DNA of 59,466 bases from Silicimonas sp. (GCA_022819605.1 JAJEGW010000215.1:1-59466); one strand, 5' to 3'; shown: positions 1-9,055, counted from the first letter of the stretch. Program-made: numbers and translations. The notes: a model not told the origin generated them from the letters alone.

Positions 1-279
1 CAGGAGATTGCCGAAAGCTGCAACCGGCTTATCAAGAACAGCATCATCTGCTGGAATTATCTCTACATGACCCGTCGGCTTGAGGCCGCCGGATCTCCAG
101 AAGAACGGGACAGGCTTCTCAGCATGATCGCAGTTCATTCACCCCAGTCATGGGGGCATTTCAACCTGCTCGGGGAGTATGACTTTTCCAACGAGAAGCT
201 TCAGGACAATACCGGCGTACTGCCCCCCAAATCAGCCCCCCGGATCGTCCCCGAGAATTGGGAGCCGCCAGCCAGATGA
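1..279 (+). CDS. Tn3-family transposase, C-terminal end (5' part outside window)
   Basis: The open frame enters from the left edge and stops with TGA at 277-279, giving about 92 residues. The stretch LEAAGSPEERDRLL followed by a serine-rich hinge and HFNLLGEYDFS is the typical carboxyl end of Tn3-family DDE transposases, which cut and join the 38-bp transposon ends. Only the tail is visible, so catalytic residues cannot be checked. No Tn3-type terminal repeat could be recognised in the 38 bases between the stop and the next gene. The IclR gene ends only 38 bp away on the other strand, so the transposon boundary may lie close to, or inside, that gene's 3' end. Confidence 0.8.
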   Translation, partial: QEIAESCNRLIKNSIICWNYLYMTRRLEAAGSPEERDRLLSMIAVHSPQSWGHFNLLGEYDFSNEKLQDNTGVLPPKSAPRIVPENWEPPAR

Positions 280-317
280 AATGGAAGGCACACCAGCGGG
301 ATACGGAAAAGGCAATG

Positions 318-1094
318 TTACTTTACGTACTTATGTTGGGTTAGGGCCGATTCTCGGCGACTTCCAAGCCGCGCGGAAAGATTGATTGCCGCATCGCGCA
401 CCAGCAGCGGCACGCCGCTTTGCTTCTCGGTGACAGTCGCAGAGGGGCTTGAAAGCCCGATCGCGCCGACAACGTTCTCACGTGCACCAAACACGGGTGC
501 CGCAACGCCAAAGACTTCGCTGGAGAACTCACCGCGGTTTACTGCAAACCCCGAGGCTTTGATAATGTTCAGCTCTTCAAGAAATTTTTCTTTTGATGTC
601 ACCGTGCTTGGCGTTAGAGGCCGCAATTTGCTGGTGACCCGTTCGATCTCTTCCGCGCCCATCTGGGCCAGTATGGCTTTCCCCGTGGCAACGCAGTACG
701 CGGGCGATCGGTCACCGATATTCATCGTTATACGCAAGGGTTTTTCGGAATGCACGATATCGACATAAGAGATATAGCCGTTCTGGTAAACACCCAGATA
801 TATCGTCTCGCCCGTGTCCTGCGCAAGCTGGCTGAGCGTTTCCCGCACAATGCCGTTCATGTCGATCTTCTTCAGAATGGTCTGGGAGACCTCCCAGATT
901 TTCAGGGTCGGCCCATACCGTTTTGATTCGGGAAAGTACTCTACATAGCCCAGCTCGACCAGGGTCTTGAGCAGCCGGTGCACGTTGGACGGGGTCCAGC
1001 CTGTCTGCTCGGCGACGTCCACGATCCGTACGGGCGAATTGGCATGCGCGACGATTTCCAGCAGCGAGAACGCCTTGACAACGGTCTTGTCCAA
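318..1094 (-). CDS. IclR-family transcriptional regulator
   Basis: A 258-residue protein of normal IclR length. Residues about 5-65 form a winged helix-turn-helix with the family features KAFSLLEIVAHANSPVRI and WTPSNVHRLLKTLVELGYV. Residues about 75-250 form the IclR effector-binding domain, with the conserved stretch YCVATGKAILAQM and a C-terminal GAIGLSSP. IclR proteins are dimers or tetramers that bind palindromic operators and respond to small organic acids or aromatics. The start is a TTG one base beyond the TGA of the desulfinase-like gene, so the two are co-transcribed and probably coupled. It is the obvious candidate to bind the large palindrome at 2245-2281 and to control both arms of the locus. 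The last few residues may be altered by the neighbouring Tn3 end. Confidence 0.92.
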   Translation of the reverse strand: MDKTVVKAFSLLEIVAHANSPVRIVDVAEQTGWTPSNVHRLLKTLVELGYVEYFPESKRYGPTLKIWEVSQTILKKIDMNGIVRETLSQLAQDTGETIYLGVYQNGYISYVDIVHSEKPLRITMNIGDRSPAYCVATGKAILAQMGAEEIERVTSKLRPLTPSTVTSKEKFLEELNIIKASGFAVNRGEFSSEVFGVAAPVFGARENVVGAIGLSSPSATVTEKQSGVPLLVRDAAINLSARLGSRRESALTQHKYVK

Positions 1095-1095
1095 G

Positions 1096-2151
1096 TCATC
1101 GGTCCTTCAGTCTTGCCATTGCGCGTTTCAGCGGGCCGGTGTCGATCCAGTCGACGAAATCTACCCGTGAGGCCAAGAACCCATTTGCGATCAGGTATTC
1201 TTGGCGTCTCTCCAGGGAATCGACAAGAATCTGATCGAAGGAGAGTGTCAATTGGCTGGAGATGTCAGGGCTTGTACCTTCGTCCAGCCAGTATTCCGCG
1301 CAGCCGATCTCGCTTGCCAGGACCCTTCTGGCTTCGTCGGGGTTTCTCGATGCCCAAATGGCTGCTTGCTGTGTTTCCGCAACGTATATGTCGACAAGGT
1401 CAGGATGTTCGCGAAGCAGGCCGCCGCTGACGGTCAGCGTAACGGGTTGCTCGTTCCCAATACGCGAGTCCTGGTCTCCAAGGGTGTTGATGTTCAGTAT
1501 TTCATGCAGGTTGAACTGTTCGCGCATCTGCACGCCCCAAAGACTGTGCGCGAAAATGACGTCCACTTCGTCTCGGATCAAAGCCGTGAGTTCGGTCAGG
1601 TGCTGGCGTTCCAGGCGCGGCACGTGGTCATGCGGATCAACGTTCGTCGATGAGTTCGTGTCAACATAGCTTTGCTGGATCTCGAGCCGGACCAGATCGA
1701 CGTCATCCCGGCTCAGGCCCGCGCTCCGCAGGGCAACGTCATATGCTCTCAGTGACATGCTTTGCCAGAAATCGACGGTATCATTGAGCCGCACGGGCAA
1801 GGCAAGGCGTCTGCCTTCCAGTCCCGCGGGTGATTCGATCCCTGATTCACTCTTGCACACAAGTGCCGCATATTGTGGTGCCCAACTCAGCCCGATCAAC
1901 TTGGTGTCGGCGCCAACCGACCTGGCATGCAGCGCAGGGACATTCCCGCCCTGCCGGAAAGCGTCATCCAAGCCGTGCGTATAATGGGCGTTGCGAATTG
2001 CGCGTTCGGGTGAGTGCCTGAGCGACTGCACAGCCACCCCGTGTCTGGCAAAAGCGTCCGCCATCCAACCCTTTGCGATTGAAACGCCCGAGGCAGCCGG
2101 CACAGGGCAGCGCGTATACCATATTGTTTTCGTTTGATGGTCTGAAGACAT
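1096..2151 (-). CDS. DszB-like desulfinase / NMT1-fold protein
   Basis: A 351-residue protein. The start is set at 2151 because AGGAGG lies seven bases before that ATG; a longer frame reaches 2220. There is no signal peptide, so it is probably cytoplasmic and not an ABC binding protein, although NMT1/SsuA-like proteins share the fold. The N-terminus resembles DszB, the hydroxybiphenyl-sulfinate desulfinase. The catalytic triad reported for DszB (Cys27, His60, Arg70) has counterparts here: Cys15 in YTRCPVPA, His56, and Arg66 in RQGGNVPAL, with the His-Arg spacing of ten kept. Known DszB hydrolyses a C-SO2 bond to release sulfite. The substrate here is unknown. It sits in one operon with IclR and is divergent from an aminotransferase and an ABC importer, which suggests action on an imported organosulfur compound. 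Confidence 0.72.
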   Translation of the reverse strand: MSSDHQTKTIWYTRCPVPAASGVSIAKGWMADAFARHGVAVQSLRHSPERAIRNAHYTHGLDDAFRQGGNVPALHARSVGADTKLIGLSWAPQYAALVCKSESGIESPAGLEGRRLALPVRLNDTVDFWQSMSLRAYDVALRSAGLSRDDVDLVRLEIQQSYVDTNSSTNVDPHDHVPRLERQHLTELTALIRDEVDVIFAHSLWGVQMREQFNLHEILNINTLGDQDSRIGNEQPVTLTVSGGLLREHPDLVDIYVAETQQAAIWASRNPDEARRVLASEIGCAEYWLDEGTSPDISSQLTLSFDQILVDSLERRQEYLIANGFLASRVDFVDWIDTGPLKRAMARLKDR

Positions 2152-2244
2152 CGTCCCCCTCCTGAAATCACTTTTCATTGCGTTGGTCAATTCAGCGCCA
2201 AAGTCGTTGACAGAGTACATCCTTGCATCTATTAGAGTCCATGC

Positions 2245-2281
2245 ATTCCAAATATCAGAATACTATTCTGTTATTTGGAAT
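2245..2281. promoter_or_regulatory. 37-bp near-perfect palindrome, probable IclR operator
   Basis: Two 18-bp arms, ATTCCAAATATCAGAATA and its reverse complement with a single mismatch, flank one central C at 2263. The palindrome lies in the divergent region between the desulfinase-like gene and the aminotransferase gene and is AT-rich in GC-rich surroundings. IclR-family operators are palindromes that often contain TGGAAT-type half-sites, as seen at both outer ends here. Binding by the local IclR protein is inference. A second role as a bidirectional RNA hairpin is possible but less likely because it precedes both genes. Confidence 0.75.
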
Positions 2282-2322
2282 TTAGTGAGCGGATATCGTA
2301 GCTGCATACGGATAAGGCCTTC

Positions 2323-3756
2323 ATGGATCAGATTTCCAAATCGCTTTCGGCAGACACTGCAAGAACGCAAGCTTTGGGTCAGCGCCACCTTTGGACGCAT
2401 GTCTCGGATCTTGGTGTCGCGCGGCGGGTGGGAATGCGCATCGTGGACCGCGGAGAAGGCTGCTATGTCTTCGATCAGAACGGCCGACGTCTCCTGGATG
2501 GAACCGCGGGCCATTTTTCGGTTCAGATCGGATATGGCCGGGACGATGTGATCCAGAACGCGGCCGATCGCAGCAAAGGGCTGGGGTATCAGTCGGTATG
2601 GTCCAACGCGACCCATTCCGAGGCCGTTGAATTCGCAGCCCGCCTGGCACAGGGCGCGCCCGGCGATCTGAACCGGGTGTTCTTCACCACCGGTGGAACC
2701 GATGCGGTCGAGGCCGCGTGGAAGCTTGCGCGGCAGTATTTCGCGGAATGTGGAAAACCGGGAAAATACAAGACCATCTCGCGCCATTACGCCTATCACG
2801 GCGCCAGCATCGGCGCGCTGGCCATTACCGCACTGCCCATGATGCGAGAGGCGTTTAACCCGGTTGCTCCGGGCGGTCATCACGTCACCAATACGTATCG
2901 CTACCGCACGCATTTTCCCGAAGACACTGCGGAGGATGAAGAGGCGTTCGGCAAAGCCTGCGCCGATGAGTTTGAACGGGTGATCCTGCGAGAAGGTGCG
3001 GATACGGTCGCCGCCGCATTCATCGAGCCGGTTCAGAACTGGTGTGGCTGCCTGGTTCCGCCGAAAGGGTACCTGAAGCGCCTGAAAAAAATCTGCGTTG
3101 AGCATGATGTTCTGCTGGTCAGCGACGAGATCATCACCGCCATGGGGCGTTTGGGCACGATGTATTCCTGTGGCCGGCTGGAGGAGCTTGAGCCGGACAT
3201 GATCCTGTTGGCAAAGGGGCTGACAAGCGGGTATTCGCCGCTGGGCGCCGTAGTCATTTCAGACCGAATTGCCGAACCGTTCCTGCAGGAAGGGCACCCC
3301 TTCATGCATGGCAGTTCCGGTGGCGGGCACCCGTATTGCTGTGCCGTTGGCAATGCTGCGCTTGATGTTCTCGAAAACGAGAAAGTTTTCCGGCACGTGC
3401 GTGAACACGAAGGCACGATGCGGGCAATGCTAGAGAGTTTCGCCGATCTGGAGATCGTCGGAGACATCCGCGGGATGGGATTTTTCCAGGCGATCGAACT
3501 GGTCAAGAACCCTGAAACCGCCGAGCCGTTCGCACCGGACAAAGCAAAGGAAATCGCGAAGCATTTCCAGCAGCGTCTGAACGCCGAGGGCTTCCTTACG
3601 GGCCATGTCTTCAACACGGACGGCTGGCACAAAGGCAAACCCTGCATCACCACCACGCTTGGCATCGCGCCTTCGCTGGTCGCGGGGGAAGAAGAGATAG
3701 AGCACATGGGGCAAATGATCCGGGCAGCACTCGAGGACACCAAGCCTTTGACATGA
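2323..3756 (+). CDS. Class III (omega-type) PLP aminotransferase
   Basis: A 477-residue fold-type I enzyme of the class III family, which moves amino groups from omega-amines, beta-amino acids or taurine-like amines to pyruvate or another keto acid. The phosphate-binding stretch TTGGTDAVE is at 122-130, the cofactor Asp is in VSDEI (Asp268), and the Schiff-base lysine is Lys298 in LAKGLTSGYSPLG. Length and motifs are complete. It is the first gene of the plus-strand arm. The binding-protein gene follows within about 30 bp, so the enzyme probably acts on what the transporter imports. Its precise donor cannot be read from sequence; taurine- or hypotaurine-type amines fit the desulfinase-like neighbour but are not proven. 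Confidence 0.9.
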   Translation: MDQISKSLSADTARTQALGQRHLWTHVSDLGVARRVGMRIVDRGEGCYVFDQNGRRLLDGTAGHFSVQIGYGRDDVIQNAADRSKGLGYQSVWSNATHSEAVEFAARLAQGAPGDLNRVFFTTGGTDAVEAAWKLARQYFAECGKPGKYKTISRHYAYHGASIGALAITALPMMREAFNPVAPGGHHVTNTYRYRTHFPEDTAEDEEAFGKACADEFERVILREGADTVAAAFIEPVQNWCGCLVPPKGYLKRLKKICVEHDVLLVSDEIITAMGRLGTMYSCGRLEELEPDMILLAKGLTSGYSPLGAVVISDRIAEPFLQEGHPFMHGSSGGGHPYCCAVGNAALDVLENEKVFRHVREHEGTMRAMLESFADLEIVGDIRGMGFFQAIELVKNPETAEPFAPDKAKEIAKHFQQRLNAEGFLTGHVFNTDGWHKGKPCITTTLGIAPSLVAGEEEIEHMGQMIRAALEDTKPLT

Positions 3757-3787
3757 AGGCAAGGTGTCTCAACCAAAGGAGGAAGAA

Positions 3788-5398
3788 ATGAAGATGTTTA
3801 ACGGAGCCAGACTGGCAAGGGCGGCAGCCATTGTTGCGGCGGGCCTCGTTTCGGCAGCGCCAGCGGTGACCTATGCCGAGACGCCCGCGGACATGTTCGT
3901 TGTCGCGCGAAACACGTCGGAAGTCACATCCTTTGATCCGGCAGAAGTGTTCAATGCGGTCGGCAATGGTCTGCTGGCCAATGTCTATGAGCGTCTGGTC
4001 GTGTTCGAGCCGGATGACCTGGAGACCATCGTCGGCGGCGCTGCGGAATCCTACACGATCTCCGATGGGGGCGACAGCATCACGTTCAAATTGCGTCCTG
4101 ACCAGGTGTTCGCATCCGGCAATCCCCTGACTGCCGATGATGTCAAGTACTCTCTGTCCCGGGCTGTAAAACTGAACCTGACACCCTCGTTTCTGCTGAC
4201 GCAGTTCGGCTGGAACGAGGACAATGTCGATGACGCCATCGTCGTGCGTGATGACCAAACCGTCGAGGTTCGGATCCTGTCCCATCTGGCGGCACCTCTG
4301 GCCTTGAACGCTCTGACCACCAATGTGGCGGCCATTGTCGACAGCAAGACCCTTATGGAAAACGAAGTGGATGGCGATCTGGGCCATGCCTATGCGAGCC
4401 GTGAAACTGCGGGCTCGGGGCCGTACAAGCTGGAAAGCTGGATCGAGGGTGAGCTGATTTCGTTGGAAGTGAATCCCAACAACCGGCGCCCCGAACCCGC
4501 GATGAAGCGCATTGTTCTGCGCCATGTCCCGGAATCTTCCGTTCAGCGGCTTCTGCTGGAAAAAGGCGATGTCGATGCGGCGATGGACCTGACCTCAGAC
4601 CAGTTGGATGGCCTGAAAGGCGTTGACGGTGTCGAGATCAGCAACTTTGGTACAGGCCAGCAAATGTACCTTGCCTTCAACATGGGTGACGAAACCGTCC
4701 AAAACCATGGCCTTCGCAAAGCGATTCAGTCTTTGATCGATTATGACGGTCTGGCTGAAAGCCTTCTCAGCGGCACCTGGATAGTTCATCAGACATTCTG
4801 GCCGTCGGGTCCCTGGGGGTCCTATACCGAGCGCGGCCATGAGTTTGATCCGGAAGGCGCCAAGACGCTTATCGAGAGCGCTGGCTTGACCGGTACAAAG
4901 CTTCGTCTGGACACCCTGAACGAAAGCCCGTTCCGCGAGATTGCAGAGAGCATTCAGGGGAACATGGAGGCCGCCGGCCTTGATGTTGAGATTGCCGTCA
5001 AGGATGGCGATACGTTCTGGCCCTACTATCGCTCGCGCCGTCACCAGATTCTGCTGGCAGGATGGGCGCCGGACTTTGCGGACCCGCACTCGAATGCCGA
5101 CGCATTCGCGCATAATCCTGACAACAGGTTTGAAGCGCAGCTCACGGGTAAGCTGACCTGGAGGAACGATTGGCCTGCCGAAGAAGCGACAGCCACAACC
5201 AACCAGGCCGCTGCCGAAACCGATCCTGAAAAGCGGTTGGAGCTTTATGTTGAGCTACAGAAAAGCCTTCAGGAGGACAGCCCGTTTACGTTCATGTTCC
5301 AGCAACTGGGGCATGTCGCGCACGGCGATGACGTAACTGGCTTCGTCAACGGCGTTACGGCAGATCAGACCTTCTACTGGACTGTAACCAAAGAGTAG
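3788..5398 (+). CDS. Dipeptide/oligopeptide-type ABC transporter, periplasmic binding protein
   Basis: A 536-residue family 5 solute-binding protein. The start at 3788 is chosen over an upstream GTG because AAAGGAGG lies just before it. The N-terminus has a Sec signal peptide with cleavage expected after VTYA. The family hallmark is visible in FKLRPDQVFASGNPLTADDV, and AGWAPDFADPHSNADAFAH near residue 425 is typical of DppA-like proteins. Members bind dipeptides, opines, nickel or other small amines. It follows the aminotransferase gene and precedes two permeases and two ATPases, so it is the binding component of a complete importer. Confidence 0.92.
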   Translation: MKMFNGARLARAAAIVAAGLVSAAPAVTYAETPADMFVVARNTSEVTSFDPAEVFNAVGNGLLANVYERLVVFEPDDLETIVGGAAESYTISDGGDSITFKLRPDQVFASGNPLTADDVKYSLSRAVKLNLTPSFLLTQFGWNEDNVDDAIVVRDDQTVEVRILSHLAAPLALNALTTNVAAIVDSKTLMENEVDGDLGHAYASRETAGSGPYKLESWIEGELISLEVNPNNRRPEPAMKRIVLRHVPESSVQRLLLEKGDVDAAMDLTSDQLDGLKGVDGVEISNFGTGQQMYLAFNMGDETVQNHGLRKAIQSLIDYDGLAESLLSGTWIVHQTFWPSGPWGSYTERGHEFDPEGAKTLIESAGLTGTKLRLDTLNESPFREIAESIQGNMEAAGLDVEIAVKDGDTFWPYYRSRRHQILLAGWAPDFADPHSNADAFAHNPDNRFEAQLTGKLTWRNDWPAEEATATTNQAAAETDPEKRLELYVELQKSLQEDSPFTFMFQQLGHVAHGDDVTGFVNGVTADQTFYWTVTKE

Positions 5399-5414
5399 GT
5401 ACGGTCCACTGATC

Positions 5415-5442
5415 GTCGGCGGGGATACTCGTCCCCGCCGAC
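5415..5442. terminator. Intercistronic hairpin between binding-protein and permease genes
   Basis: A perfect 11-bp GC-rich stem, GTCGGCGGGGA paired with TCCCCGCCGAC, closes a 6-base loop. No T-run follows. In such operons a hairpin here usually protects the upstream binding-protein mRNA or causes partial termination, so that more binding protein than permease is made. Similar hairpins occur at the same place in three other operons of this window. Confidence 0.75.
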
Positions 5443-5464
5443 ACCATTCTGGGGTGACCCTTTT

Positions 5465-6484
5465 GTGCGCCAGACGATACGCTTCTTGCTAATCTACTTG
5501 TCCACTTTCCTGGCATTGTCCTGCGTGACCTTCACCATCGGCAGGGTGATGCCCAACGATCCGGTGCTTGCGGCGGTTGGGGATCGGGCGTCTCAGGAGG
5601 TTTACGATCAGGTCTATCAGGAGATGGGGCTGGACCGCCCGGTCCCGGTTCAGTACCTGCTGTACCTAAAAGGAATTCTCTCGGGTGATTTCGGCACAAG
5701 CATCGTAAGCGGCGAGCCCGTTTGGGAGGATGTCAAGCGCCGGTTCCCTGCCACGGTCGAACTCGCCGTGCTTGCAACCATATTGGGCGTGGCGATTGGC
5801 GTTCCGATGGGCGTCGCCAGTGCAATTTGGCGAGGCAAACCCATCGACCACATCCTACGGATCGTGATGCTGATCGGTTACTCGGTCCCGATCTTCTGGC
5901 TGGCCTTGATGGCGCTGGTGCTGTTTTACGTCAAGCTGGACTGGCTGCCCGGGCCAGGACGTCAGCATTTTCTTTTCATTGGGCAAACCGACAAAATTAC
6001 TGGGATCCTGATGATCGACTGGCTGTTGCAGGGCCGCCTTGATGTCATGCGCGACGCCATCTACCACCTGGTCCTGCCGGTCTCGATGCTGACCTTGTTC
6101 TCGTTGGCGTTCATCGGGCGGATGACACGCAGCTTCATGCTGGATCAGCTAAGCCAGGAATATGTGCTGACCGCCCGGGTCAAGGGCCTGCCAGAGCATG
6201 TGGTGATCGGAAAACACGTGATGAGAAATGTCATGGTTCAACTGATAACCGTGATTGCGCTGACCTTCGCGTCCCTGCTTGAGGGGTCAATCCTGATTGA
6301 GACGATATTCGCATGGCCAGGGTTGGGCCTGTACATCACGAACTCGCTTTTCAACGCGGACATGAATGCGGTGGTCGGCGGCATCACCGTGGTCGGAAGC
6401 TGCTATCTGCTTCTGAACCTGTTGTCGGACGTGCTGTACAGGATGGCCGATCCTCGGGCTCATGGTGAGGCCGCCCATGACTGA
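5465..6484 (+). CDS. ABC transporter permease, DppB type
   Basis: A 339-residue inner-membrane permease starting with GTG and preceded by GGGGTGA. It begins with the DppB-type hydrophobic helix and has GRVMPNDPVLAAVG, the conserved first periplasmic segment. The cytoplasmic coupling loop contains EYVLTARVKGLPEHVVIGKH, which matches the EAA signature that contacts the ATPase. About six membrane segments are expected. It pairs with the following DppC-type permease. Confidence 0.93.
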   Translation: MRQTIRFLLIYLSTFLALSCVTFTIGRVMPNDPVLAAVGDRASQEVYDQVYQEMGLDRPVPVQYLLYLKGILSGDFGTSIVSGEPVWEDVKRRFPATVELAVLATILGVAIGVPMGVASAIWRGKPIDHILRIVMLIGYSVPIFWLALMALVLFYVKLDWLPGPGRQHFLFIGQTDKITGILMIDWLLQGRLDVMRDAIYHLVLPVSMLTLFSLAFIGRMTRSFMLDQLSQEYVLTARVKGLPEHVVIGKHVMRNVMVQLITVIALTFASLLEGSILIETIFAWPGLGLYITNSLFNADMNAVVGGITVVGSCYLLLNLLSDVLYRMADPRAHGEAAHD

Positions 6485-7421
6485 CCTTCCAACGCCGGCA
6501 AGTACAAGGAAGAGCATGAGCGCAAAATCGTGGCTACTTTCTCCGACGCCGACCTCGTCGACGCAAGCCCGAGCGCAGAAGGTCTACATCGGATGGCTGT
6601 CCTTCCGGTCAAATTTCAGTGCGATGATGGGGCTTTGCATCATCCTGTTGCTGGTTGCCGCGGCGATCCTTGCACCCGTGATCACCAGCGGCAACGGGTT
6701 GGAGCAGAACCTGGCGGATCGCCTGCAAGCCCCGTCGTGGAAATACGGTCTCGGGACCGATGAACTGGGCCGGAGCGTGTATCAGAGGATTGTCTGGGGC
6801 TCGCGCTACACGCTCTACATCGTGTTTCTCGTGTCGATCATCGTCATGCCGGTCGGACTGTTGGTTGGCATCTTTGCCGGCTATGCAGGCGGTTGGGTCG
6901 ATTCATTTCTCATGCGGATGACGGATGTCTTCCTGGCCTTTCCCCGTCTGGTGCTCGCCCTGGCGCTTGTCGCCATTCTGGGGCCGGGGCTGGAAAACGC
7001 CATCCTTGCAATCGCCATCACCTCATGGGCGCCTTACGCGCGCATGGCCCGCGCCGAAACCCTGAGCCTGCGCAGGGCGGAATTCGTGGAGGTCATCCTT
7101 ATGCAGGGTGGGTCGCGCTGGAGGATCCTGTTCAAACATATCGCACCGATGTGCCTGTCCTCGGCAATCATCCGCCTGACCCTTGACATGTCTGGCGTCA
7201 TCCTGTCCGCAGCCGGACTTGGTTTCTTGGGGCTGGGCGCACAGCCGCCCACGCCGGAATGGGGGGCCATGATCTCGACGGGCGCCGAGTACATTCTGGA
7301 TCAATGGTGGCTGGCTGCAATTCCAGGGGCTGCGATCGTCATTGTCTCCCTTGGTTTCAATCTTCTCGGCGATGGTCTGCGTGACGTTCTTGACCCGCGT
7401 ACACAAGGTACGGGCAGATGA
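6477..7421 (+). CDS. ABC transporter permease, DppC type
   Basis: A 314-residue permease, starting at an ATG that overlaps the end of the DppB-type gene by eight bases. It carries the N-terminal DppC segment, the motif GTDELGRSVYQRIVWGSR typical of OppC/DppC, and an EAA loop around EFVEVILMQGGSRWRILFKH. The gene ends in an ATGA overlap with the first ATPase gene, so translation is probably coupled. Confidence 0.93.
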   Translation: MTDLPTPASTRKSMSAKSWLLSPTPTSSTQARAQKVYIGWLSFRSNFSAMMGLCIILLLVAAAILAPVITSGNGLEQNLADRLQAPSWKYGLGTDELGRSVYQRIVWGSRYTLYIVFLVSIIVMPVGLLVGIFAGYAGGWVDSFLMRMTDVFLAFPRLVLALALVAILGPGLENAILAIAITSWAPYARMARAETLSLRRAEFVEVILMQGGSRWRILFKHIAPMCLSSAIIRLTLDMSGVILSAAGLGFLGLGAQPPTPEWGAMISTGAEYILDQWWLAAIPGAAIVIVSLGFNLLGDGLRDVLDPRTQGTGR

Positions 7422-8272
7422 CGGAGCCTATCCTGAGCGTCAGGAATCTGAGGATTTCCTTCGACACCCCGACCGGCAAACTGGATGCTGTTCGCGGCAT
7501 CAGCTTCGATCTGGGGCATGAGCGCCTGGGAATCGTGGGGGAAAGCGGATCCGGGAAGTCCCAGACCGGCCGCTCGATACTCCGGTTGTTGCCGGAAAAC
7601 GCCACCGTGACGGCGGATCGCATGCAGTTTGAAGGGCGCGACTTGCTGGACCTGAACCGCAAGGAAATGAACCAGATCCGCGGAAAGAGCATCACCATGA
7701 TCATGCAGGATCCCAAGTATTCGCTGAACCCTGTCATCAGGGTGGGCGACCAGATCGCCGAAGTGTTCATCGCACGGCTTGGCCTCAGCAAGTCCCATGC
7801 TCGGACGAATGCGCTTGAGTGGTTGGAAAAGACAAAGATCCGCAACGCCGAGCAGGTCTTCAATCAGTATCCCCACGAACTCTCGGGCGGGATGGGGCAG
7901 CGGGTCATGATCGCAATGATGCTGTCCTGCAACCCAAGGATATTGATCGCGGATGAACCGACGTCGGCGCTGGATGTCGCCGTTCAGCTTCAGATCTTGC
8001 TGCTGCTCGACAATCTGGTTTCCGAGCGCAAGACGGGCCTGATCTTCATCAGCCATGATCTGGAACTGGTCGCGACCTTTTGCGACCGAATTCTGGTCAT
8101 GTATGCCGGGCAAATCATGGAGGTGCTGGACGCCAGGAACCTGTCCGAGGCCAAACACCCTTATACACGTGGCCTGCAGGCCTGCAGGCCGGACCCGGCT
8201 TCAAGTCATGAAGATATCCCGGTTCTTTCGAGGGATCCGGCATGGCTGGAAGAACAAGTGAAAACAAAATGA
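7418..8272 (+). CDS. ABC transporter ATP-binding protein, DppD type
   Basis: A 284-residue cytoplasmic ATPase. Walker A is GESGSGKS, the signature is LSGGMGQRV, Walker B is ILIADEPTSALD, and the switch histidine is in FISHDLE. These are the features of DppD/OppD. The C-terminal segment after HPYTRGLQA is short compared with the usual oligopeptide-type tail of about 320-330 residues. It overlaps both neighbours by four bases. Confidence 0.92.
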   Translation: MTEPILSVRNLRISFDTPTGKLDAVRGISFDLGHERLGIVGESGSGKSQTGRSILRLLPENATVTADRMQFEGRDLLDLNRKEMNQIRGKSITMIMQDPKYSLNPVIRVGDQIAEVFIARLGLSKSHARTNALEWLEKTKIRNAEQVFNQYPHELSGGMGQRVMIAMMLSCNPRILIADEPTSALDVAVQLQILLLLDNLVSERKTGLIFISHDLELVATFCDRILVMYAGQIMEVLDARNLSEAKHPYTRGLQACRPDPASSHEDIPVLSRDPAWLEEQVKTK

Positions 8273-9039
8273 TAGTCACGGTCAAGGAACTTGACGTCCA
8301 CTTTGGTGGAGAAGGCGGATTTCACGCGGTCAAGGATTTGTCCTTTGATCTGGCTAAAGGCGGAACTCTGGGAATCGTGGGCGAAAGCGGATCAGGAAAG
8401 TCAACGGTTCTTCGGGTTCTGGGCGGTTTGAAATCCTTCGCCGGGAACGTGACGCTTGCAGGCCGGCAGGTCGGCATGAAACGAACCATGGATCAGCGGC
8501 GTCTTGTGCAGATGGTCTTTCAGGACCCCTATGCTTCACTGCATCCGCGGCGCACGGTGAATGACGCGCTGCAAGAGCCGCTGGACATTCATCGTATGGA
8601 CTCGAAGGAATCCCGTATCTGCGAAACGCTGGCTCAGGTCGGATTGCCGGTGCATTTCCGGTTCAAGTTCCCGCACCAGATGTCCGGCGGGCAACGTCAG
8701 CGTATCGCGATTGCACGCGCGCTTATTCTGGAACCACGCATCGTCCTGTTGGATGAACCGACTTCGGCGCTGGACCTTTCGGTTCAGGCGGAAATCCTCA
8801 ATCTGTTCCGCGCGTTGCAGCGGGAAAGACACCTTTCCTATCTGATCGTGTCGCATGACCTTGCCGTCACCGCCCATTTGTGTTCCGAAATTCTGGTGAT
8901 GCATCATGGCCGGCACGTGGAAACGCTGACGGATGAGTGCATCCGTAACGATCAGGCCGAGGATGATTATACCCGGCAACTTCTCGCGGCAAGCAAAGGG
9001 TTTGACCGGGATTTCATCGCAGGGATCAAGGACTTCTAA
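8269..9039 (+). CDS. ABC transporter ATP-binding protein, DppF type
   Basis: A 256-residue ATPase counted from the ATG at 8269, which overlaps the preceding stop codon. Walker A is GESGSGKS, the signature is MSGGQRQRI, Walker B is IVLLDEPTSALD and the switch is VSHDLA. It is the second nucleotide-binding subunit of the importer and the last gene of the plus-strand arm. It also lacks the C-terminal cysteine-containing extension seen in many OppF proteins. IS debris starts about 20 bp after its stop. Confidence 0.92.
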   Translation: MIVTVKELDVHFGGEGGFHAVKDLSFDLAKGGTLGIVGESGSGKSTVLRVLGGLKSFAGNVTLAGRQVGMKRTMDQRRLVQMVFQDPYASLHPRRTVNDALQEPLDIHRMDSKESRICETLAQVGLPVHFRFKFPHQMSGGQRQRIAIARALILEPRIVLLDEPTSALDLSVQAEILNLFRALQRERHLSYLIVSHDLAVTAHLCSEILVMHHGRHVETLTDECIRNDQAEDDYTRQLLAASKGFDRDFIAGIKDF

Positions 9040-9055
9040 ACCCAATGCTGTTGCT

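Noticed and set aside
2263..3105. Long minus-strand open frame over the aminotransferase gene
   Set aside because: It mirrors the coding frame of a clear class III aminotransferase and has no family motif.
3647..4525. Long minus-strand open frame over the binding-protein gene
   Set aside because: It is a shadow of the family 5 binding protein, which has a signal peptide and complete motifs.
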